Both the position numbers and the translations under genes were made by a program. Shown one piece after another: positions 52,873 through 57,335 of a stretch of DNA of 57,335 nucleotides. The notes under the pieces were generated by a model. The model did no database searches, had not been told where the DNA came from, and worked only from the letters and a program-made list of their open reading frames with translations. Origin of the DNA: Bacteroidales bacterium (GTDB lineage Bacteria > Bacteroidota > Bacteroidia > Bacteroidales > Bacteroidaceae); the NCBI GenBank assembly GCA_022772475.1, contig JALEZQ010000059.1, positions 1 to 57,335 of the forward strand. The letters run 5' to 3'. Position 1 is the stretch's first letter. Every line of letters starts with the position of its first letter.

Positions 52873-53625
52873 ATGAAAATTGCTCTCATCGGCTACGGCA
52901 AGATGGGCCACATGATAGAACGCATAGCCCGTCAGCGCGGCCACGACATCGTGTCCATCATCGACATCGACAACCGCGACGACTTCGACAGCGACGCCTT
53001 CCGCAGCGCCGACGTCGCCATCGAGTTTACCACCCCCACCGCGGCCTACGACAACTACGTCCGCGCCTTCGCTCAGGGCGTCAAGGTGGTCAGCGGCTCT
53101 ACGGGCTGGCAGAAGGAGCACCTGGACGACGTCAAGCGCCTCATCGCCGAGGGCAACACCCTGTTCTGGGCATCCAACTTCTCGGTGGGCGTGGCCATCT
53201 TCGCCGCCGTCAGCCGCTACCTGGCACGCATCATGAACGCCTTCCCGCAGTATGACGCCACCATGGTCGAGACGCACCACGTCCATAAACTCGACGCCCC
53301 GAGCGGCACAGCCATCACCCTGGCCGAGGGCATCTGCGCCAATCTCGACCGCAAGGCCACATGGGCCATGGGCACCCTCACCGCGCCCGACGGCAGCGTC
53401 AGCGGCACCACCGACGTGCCGGCCGACCGCCTGCGCATCGACGCCATACGCCGCGGCGAGGTGCCGGGCATCCACTCCATCACCTACGACAGCCCGGCCG
53501 ACTGCATCACCATCACCCACGATGCCCACTCCCGCGAAGGCTTCGCCCTCGGCGCCGTCCTCGCCGCCGAATATACGCTGACACACCAGGGCCTGCTCTC
53601 TACCGACGACCTCTTCTCCTTCTAA
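52873..53625 (+). CDS. dapB: 4-hydroxy-tetrahydrodipicolinate reductase
   Basis: 250 aa from ATG 52873. Reduces HTPA to tetrahydrodipicolinate in lysine/DAP synthesis. NAD(P)-binding IALIGYGKMGHMIE (residues 3-16), GSTGWQKEH (about 78-86), SNFSVGVAIF (about 101-110), catalytic ETHHVHKLDAPSGTA (about 135-149). Shorter than E. coli DapB (273 aa), as is usual in Bacteroidota. The longer upstream frame runs through the tyrS terminator and is discarded. lepB starts 9 nt after the stop. Confidence 0.95.
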   Translation: MKIALIGYGKMGHMIERIARQRGHDIVSIIDIDNRDDFDSDAFRSADVAIEFTTPTAAYDNYVRAFAQGVKVVSGSTGWQKEHLDDVKRLIAEGNTLFWASNFSVGVAIFAAVSRYLARIMNAFPQYDATMVETHHVHKLDAPSGTAITLAEGICANLDRKATWAMGTLTAPDGSVSGTTDVPADRLRIDAIRRGEVPGIHSITYDSPADCITITHDAHSREGFALGAVLAAEYTLTHQGLLSTDDLFSF

Positions 53626-53634
53626 CGCCACGCC

Positions 53635-55146
53635 ATGTCCGACACCAACACCTCTCCCAACACCAACGCCACCGGCACCACCACCGGCACAGCCCCCACG
53701 CCCGCTGACGGCGGACGCCTGACGCCACGCCGCAAGGGCTGGCTGAAATTTGCCTTCTGGGGCACGCTCTACCTCCTCTTCCTCCTCTGGGTGGGCTCGT
53801 GGATGGGCCTTCTGGTCCTGCCCTTCATCTTCGACGCCTTCGTCACGAAGCGCATACCCTGGACGTGGTGGAAACAGTCGCCCAACCCCGTCGTGCGCGT
53901 CGTCATGAGTTGGGTGGATGCCATCGTCTTCGCCCTCGTGGCCATCTACTTCATCAACCAGTTCTTCTTCCAAAACTTCGTCATCCCCTCGTCGTCGCTG
54001 GAGAAGACGCTGCTCACGGGCGACTACCTGCTGGTGTCCAAACTATCCTACGGCCCGCGCATCCCCAACACCCCGCTGGGCATGCCCCTCACGCTCAACA
54101 CCATGCCCGTCACGGGCGGCAAGAGCTACCTCGACTGGCCCCACTGGGCCTACCGCCGCGTCCGTGGTCTGGGGCAGGTGGAGCTGAACGACATCGTCGT
54201 GTTCAACTATCCCTCCGGCGATACCGTGGCGGCCAACTATCAGAACCAGGACTTCTACACCCTCTGCTACGGCATCGGCGCCAGCCTCGGCCAACAGATG
54301 GGACAGTACAAGGCGCTCACGCCTTCCACCCCCATCGCCGAGCAGCAGACCGAATATGCCCGCCGCTATGCCCTGGGCCGCCAGTACATCGCCGCCAACC
54401 CCGGCGAGTTCGGCCGCATCATGAGCCGTCCCTGCGACCGCCGCGACACCTACGTCAAGCGCTGCGTCGGCCTGCCCGGACAGCGCCTGCAGATACGCCA
54501 CGACACCATCTTCCTTGACGGCAAGCCCAACGTCCAGCCCGAGCATGTGCAGTATCGCTACGACGTGCAGTTCCTCTGCCCTCTTGACGAAGAGACCATC
54601 CGCGAACTCGATATCACGCAGGAGGAACTGGGCTATGCCACCGGCGGTCAGGGATTCCCCATGACCGACGCCGTCAAGCAGACCCTCGTCGAGCGCGGCA
54701 TCATCGCCCCCAACCCGCCACGCTTCCCGCTGGCACAGGGCGACGAACTCTTCCCGCTCAACATGGCCAAGACATGGACCACGGCCAACTATGGTCCCGT
54801 ATGGATTCCGCGCCGCGGCGCCGTGCTGCGCCTCACACCGGCCAACCTGCCCATCTACGAACGTTGCATCCGCGTCTATGAGGACAACGACCTGGAGGTG
54901 CGCGACGGCAAGATATACATCAACGGCGAGCAGACCGACACCTACCGCTTCAAGATGGACTACTACTTCATGATGGGCGACAACCGCGACAACTCGGCCG
55001 ACAGCCGCTTCTGGGGCTTCGTGCCCGAAGACCATGTGGTGGGCAAGCCCCTGCTGGTATGGCTGTCGCTCTCGCCGGACTACGGCCTCTTCAGCGGCAA
55101 GATACGCTGGAGCCGCCTGTTCAAGTACGTGGGCAACATCAAGTAA
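53635..55146 (+). CDS. lepB: Signal peptidase I
   Basis: 503 aa, longer than the 320-aa E. coli enzyme because of inserts between the catalytic boxes, a Bacteroidota trait. N-terminal two membrane segments (residues about 35-65 and 90-118), nucleophile Ser in IPSSSLEKTL (Ser about 122), general base Lys in TYVKRCVGLPG (Lys about 277), and box E MGDNRDNSADSRFWGFV (about 444-460). Cleaves signal peptides of exported proteins. The first 30 residues are Thr/Asn/Pro-rich. The start ATG 53635 lies close to dapB, so dapB-lepB-lepB2-wbqC is likely an operon. Confidence 0.93.
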   Translation: MSDTNTSPNTNATGTTTGTAPTPADGGRLTPRRKGWLKFAFWGTLYLLFLLWVGSWMGLLVLPFIFDAFVTKRIPWTWWKQSPNPVVRVVMSWVDAIVFALVAIYFINQFFFQNFVIPSSSLEKTLLTGDYLLVSKLSYGPRIPNTPLGMPLTLNTMPVTGGKSYLDWPHWAYRRVRGLGQVELNDIVVFNYPSGDTVAANYQNQDFYTLCYGIGASLGQQMGQYKALTPSTPIAEQQTEYARRYALGRQYIAANPGEFGRIMSRPCDRRDTYVKRCVGLPGQRLQIRHDTIFLDGKPNVQPEHVQYRYDVQFLCPLDEETIRELDITQEELGYATGGQGFPMTDAVKQTLVERGIIAPNPPRFPLAQGDELFPLNMAKTWTTANYGPVWIPRRGAVLRLTPANLPIYERCIRVYEDNDLEVRDGKIYINGEQTDTYRFKMDYYFMMGDNRDNSADSRFWGFVPEDHVVGKPLLVWLSLSPDYGLFSGKIRWSRLFKYVGNIK

Positions 55147-55189
55147 GCCCACGCCCTCCCGCTCTCCTATCCCGACCGTCAGACCGTCT

Positions 55190-55717
55190 ATGCGCCTCAT
55201 CCGCCGCCGTGCGGGCCGGCACGTCGCCCCGCCCTGGCTGCGCAACGCCCGCCGCGCGCTGCGCCGCATCCTCTGGCCCGCCATCATCGCCGTGGGCCTG
55301 ATGTGGACGGTACGCACCTTCGTCATCGGCCACTATGCCGTCACCACCTATGGCGACGGACTGGAGACGGGCGACCGCATCCTCGTTGACCGCCGCGCCT
55401 ACGGCTGGCAGACGGCGGCCGGCAGTCTGGTGGGCTACCACTGTCTGGGCGAGCGTATGCCCGCCATGAACGACCTCATCGTCTATACCGACACCCTGGG
55501 ACGCCCGCAGACGGGGCGCGTCAACGCCCTCCCCGGCGACACCATCTACCTGCCGCACTACGGCATCCTTCCGCCCCGCGTCCTCCGCGCCGGCGAGACC
55601 CTCGTGGCCCGCGAGCAAGTGGTGGGCCGCGTATGGGCCGTCACCTTCTCCATCATCCCCGACGCGCCCTTCTACCGCTGTCTCGACCCCCGGCGCTTCT
55701 TCGTCCGCATACGCTGA
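55190..55717 (+). CDS. S26-like signal peptidase paralogue lacking catalytic residues
   Basis: 175 aa from ATG 55190. One N-terminal membrane anchor (ILWPAIIAVGLMWTVRTFVIG, about residues 27-47), then the S26 fold with TGDRILVDRRAYG (about 58-70) and GRVNALPGDTIYL (about 106-118). Aligning GD and LPGD with the neighbouring lepB puts Thr in place of the nucleophile Ser and Gly in place of the general-base Lys, and box E is missing. It is probably not a peptidase; a regulatory or scaffolding role beside lepB is possible. Located 43 nt after lepB. The open frame starting at 55034 inside lepB is not used. Confidence 0.8.
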   Translation: MRLIRRRAGRHVAPPWLRNARRALRRILWPAIIAVGLMWTVRTFVIGHYAVTTYGDGLETGDRILVDRRAYGWQTAAGSLVGYHCLGERMPAMNDLIVYTDTLGRPQTGRVNALPGDTIYLPHYGILPPRVLRAGETLVAREQVVGRVWAVTFSIIPDAPFYRCLDPRRFFVRIR

Positions 55718-55803
55718 TTCTTCTCCGCCTACGCTAAATCGGCGGCCTTCGCCAAGCCCTCTCCCGTCATCTTCCTCTTTCTATCCTCATCTTCCTATCC
55801 CCT

Positions 55804-56439
55804 GTGCGTCCCGTCCTCCTCACCTCGGCCTTCCTGCCACCCATACAGTACTTCGCCCGGCTCTATGCCGCGCCGACCATATATATGGAGCGGCACGACC
55901 ACTACGTGAAACAGACCTACCGCAACCGCTGCCACATCGCCGGTCCCGACGGCATCCAGACGCTCACCATCCCCATCGTCCACGACGCCACGGTGCGGCA
56001 GACTACCGGCAGCGTGCGCCTGAGCGACCATGGCGACTGGCGCCGCCTGCACTGGCAGGCCCTGACCAGCGCCTACGACAACAGTCCGTTTTTCGAGGAA
56101 TATGCGGCCGATTTGCGCCCCATCTACGACGCGGGGTATGAATACCTATCCGACTTTAACGACGCGCTCTGCGGGCAGATATGCCGCCTTCTCGGCCTTA
56201 CGCCGACCATCATCCCCACCACATCCTATGCCGATGCCGCAGCCCTCGGCGCCGACGACCTGCGCGAGGCCATCCGTCCCAAGCGCCCGTGGCAGGACGA
56301 CGCCGCCTTCCGCGCCGTGCCCTACTATCAGGTCTTCGCCGCCCGCACGGGCTTTCTGCCCAACCTGAGCATCATCGACCTGCTCTTCAATATGGGCCCC
56401 GAAGCCCGCCTCATCCTCCGCGAGAGCATAATGGCGTAG
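55804..56439 (+). CDS. WbqC family protein
   Basis: 211 aa from GTG 55804, giving VRPVLLTSAFLPPIQYFARLY; no ATG exists upstream in a suitable position. The start PPIQYFA, RNRCHIAGPDGIQTLTIPI (about residues 40-58), and YDNSPFFEEY (about 93-102) then DFNDALCGQI are WbqC-family features. The family was named from an O-antigen locus, and its biochemical role is uncertain. In Bacteroidales it regularly follows lepB and the S26 paralogue, as here; the conservation suggests a functional link to the envelope. Confidence 0.85.
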   Translation: MRPVLLTSAFLPPIQYFARLYAAPTIYMERHDHYVKQTYRNRCHIAGPDGIQTLTIPIVHDATVRQTTGSVRLSDHGDWRRLHWQALTSAYDNSPFFEEYAADLRPIYDAGYEYLSDFNDALCGQICRLLGLTPTIIPTTSYADAAALGADDLREAIRPKRPWQDDAAFRAVPYYQVFAARTGFLPNLSIIDLLFNMGPEARLILRESIMA

Positions 56440-56766
56440 TGAGAGAGGTTGCAAAATTACATCACGTACGCACCGCGCTTCACGTTGTCTCCGGTTGTGC
56501 AAGAGGCGTTGCTCCAACTTGCACCCTCAATCACGCAGATGGACGTAGCAACACCACATGCCGATTTTGAGCCTCACTTGCCGCCTTTTATCCGGTTGCA
56601 ATTTCTGCAAAGCATGTAACCCAACTTCAACGCCGCATACTATTTTCAGTCTCCATTCAGCCTGATTCGCGCACGCTCATACGTACAATACATTGAGCAA
56701 CCATGCCCACTCTCTGCATAGTCCTTGCCAATGGTCTTTGTAATACCCACAGAAGTGGAATTTGTA

Positions 56767-57081
56767 GACATGGCACCGGGAGCGCAGCTTAGTAGTGCCA
56801 TGTCCATTGACATGGCACTGGGGCGCAGCCGCGTTTTTTTTCGGCAAAGAATAGGTGTCGCGGCCGACGCCGCGACGCGTGCTGAGTGCCACGTCAATGG
56901 ACATGGCACTACTACGCGGCCTCACCCATTGACGTGCCATTCCCGGCGCAGCCGCGTTCCTGCGGCAAAGAAAAGGCGTCGCGGCCGACGCCGCGACAAG
57001 AACTGAGTGCCACGTCAATGGACATGGCACTACTACGCGGCCTCACCCATTGACGTGCCACTCGCGGCGCAGCCGCGTTTG
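56767..57081. repeat. Dispersed palindromic repeat cluster with 121-bp period
   Basis: GAGTGCCACGTCAATGGAC occurs at 56884 and 57005, exactly 121 bp apart, each followed by the same ATGGCACTACTACGCGGC run and CCATTGACGTGCCA, then GGCGCAGCCGCG and a GTCGCGGCCGACGCCGCGAC palindrome. A left variant contains AGTGCCATGTC-CATT-GACATGGCACT with perfect 11-bp arms (56794-56819). Related copy at 19531-19590. Confidence 0.92.
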
Positions 57082-57315
57082 TCCATAGCCTACGGTCGCT
57101 TGCCGCTGGGTTATGAACTCTCCCTCCTGCGGAGGTCGAGGGATGGCCTTCAGCCATCCTGCGCCTCAAACCGCGTTGTGGCCGTCTCCGCTGCCAGAAT
57201 GTATCCACGTTACAAAAACGAAATCTGTAGTACCCACGCGAAAATCGCCAAAACGCAACGACATGACGTGCAAATAATATCGGAAAACAGACGTTGAAAT
57301 TGGACTAATAATATA

Positions 57316-57335
57316 CACGACAACATAAACAACGG
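57316..57335. repeat. Probable start of a second ACAAC/GTTGT hairpin array (truncated)
   Basis: The last bases read ACGACAACATAAACAACGG: two ACAAC blocks 9 nt apart preceded by CACG, as at the start of units in the 12725-13280 array, and an AT-rich linker-like run precedes it. Cut by the window end. Confidence 0.5.

Larger units (their letters stand above)
56440..57335. other. Gene-free, repeat-rich right edge
   Basis: No credible coding sequence. 56450-56760 is AT-richer and includes GGTGCAAGTTGG (reverse strand near 56508-56525), a 12-mer also found at the degenerate end of the 12.7-13.3 kb array. Then come the dispersed palindromic repeats, a GGATGGC/GCCATCC hairpin (57141-57159), and an array start at the very end. 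Confidence 0.6.

Noticed and set aside
51298-53973. 891-aa minus-strand protein antisense to tyrS and dapB
   Set aside because: Same shadow type, crossing three clear plus-strand genes and a terminator.
56646-57208. Small minus-strand proteins in the right-edge repeats
   Set aside because: They are translations of the 121-bp palindromic repeats; similar frames would appear wherever the repeat lands.

Overview
The window is a chromosomal segment of a GC-rich member of the Bacteroidota, almost certainly order Bacteroidales and plausibly a Prevotellaceae-like genus. Evidence: repeated promoter cores of the Bacteroidota form TAnnTTTG, several with TTTG 19-22 nt upstream; the very long IspG; DUF4248, DUF4294, PCMD and calycin-like proteins; the split FtsL/PASTA-type FtsI division genes; and the dapB-lepB-lepB2-wbqC block. 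No rRNA, tRNA, integrase, transposase or CRISPR array is visible. Most of the window is ordinary chromosome, with one AT-richer accessory cassette and an unusual number of short palindromic repeats in the gaps. || Layout. 1-1.5 kb: phage-type P5-like protein and a DUF4248 protein behind a repeat-rich gap. 1.5-6.1 kb (minus): rpoN, a PAP2-like membrane protein, purE and ispG, apparently one operon from a textbook promoter at 6211-6241. 6.4-10.2 kb (minus): an envelope operon of PCMD lipoprotein, outer-membrane barrel and calycin/PCMD secreted protein. 10.5-12.6 kb (minus): dsbD. 12.7-13.3 kb: a striking tandem array of about eight 70/73-bp hairpin units. 13.4-18 kb: rnr, a DUF4294 protein, a small membrane protein and a WYL regulator. 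18.5-19 kb: an RlpA-like protein. 19.8-22.8 kb: a tightly packed three-gene cassette of EcoRI-family adenine methyltransferase, DinD and DUF262-HNH nuclease, with lower GC than its surroundings; this is the best candidate for an undescribed (probably defensive) system. 23-28.5 kb: rpsO, an OmpH/Skp-like protein, murI, an NAD-dependent epimerase/reductase overlapping a PAP2/IPC-synthase-like protein, and a C1B aminopeptidase. 28.6-35.4 kb: nadB, an M16 peptidase, nadA, pdxB. 35.5-35.7 kb: eight palindromes at 22/24-bp spacing. 35.7-39.2 kb: a Dna2-like nuclease-helicase. 39.4-49.1 kb: a partial division and cell-wall (dcw) cluster rsmH-ftsL-ftsI-murE-mraY-murD-ftsW that stops before murG. 49.2-56.4 kb: cyclophilin, ruvB, ybeY, tyrS, dapB, lepB, an S26-like pseudoenzyme and a WbqC-family protein. 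56.4-57.3 kb: gene-free, with 121-bp palindromic repeats and, at the last bases, what looks like the start of a second copy of the 12.7-kb hairpin array. || How the genes fit together: murI, dapB, murE, mraY, murD, ftsI and ftsW supply and polymerise peptidoglycan; nadA and nadB make quinolinate for NAD; pdxB feeds PLP; ispG makes isoprenoid precursors that include the undecaprenyl carrier used by MraY; lepB, dsbD, the cyclophilin and the OmpH-like protein serve envelope protein export and folding. All function calls are from reading protein motifs by eye; no database search was run.
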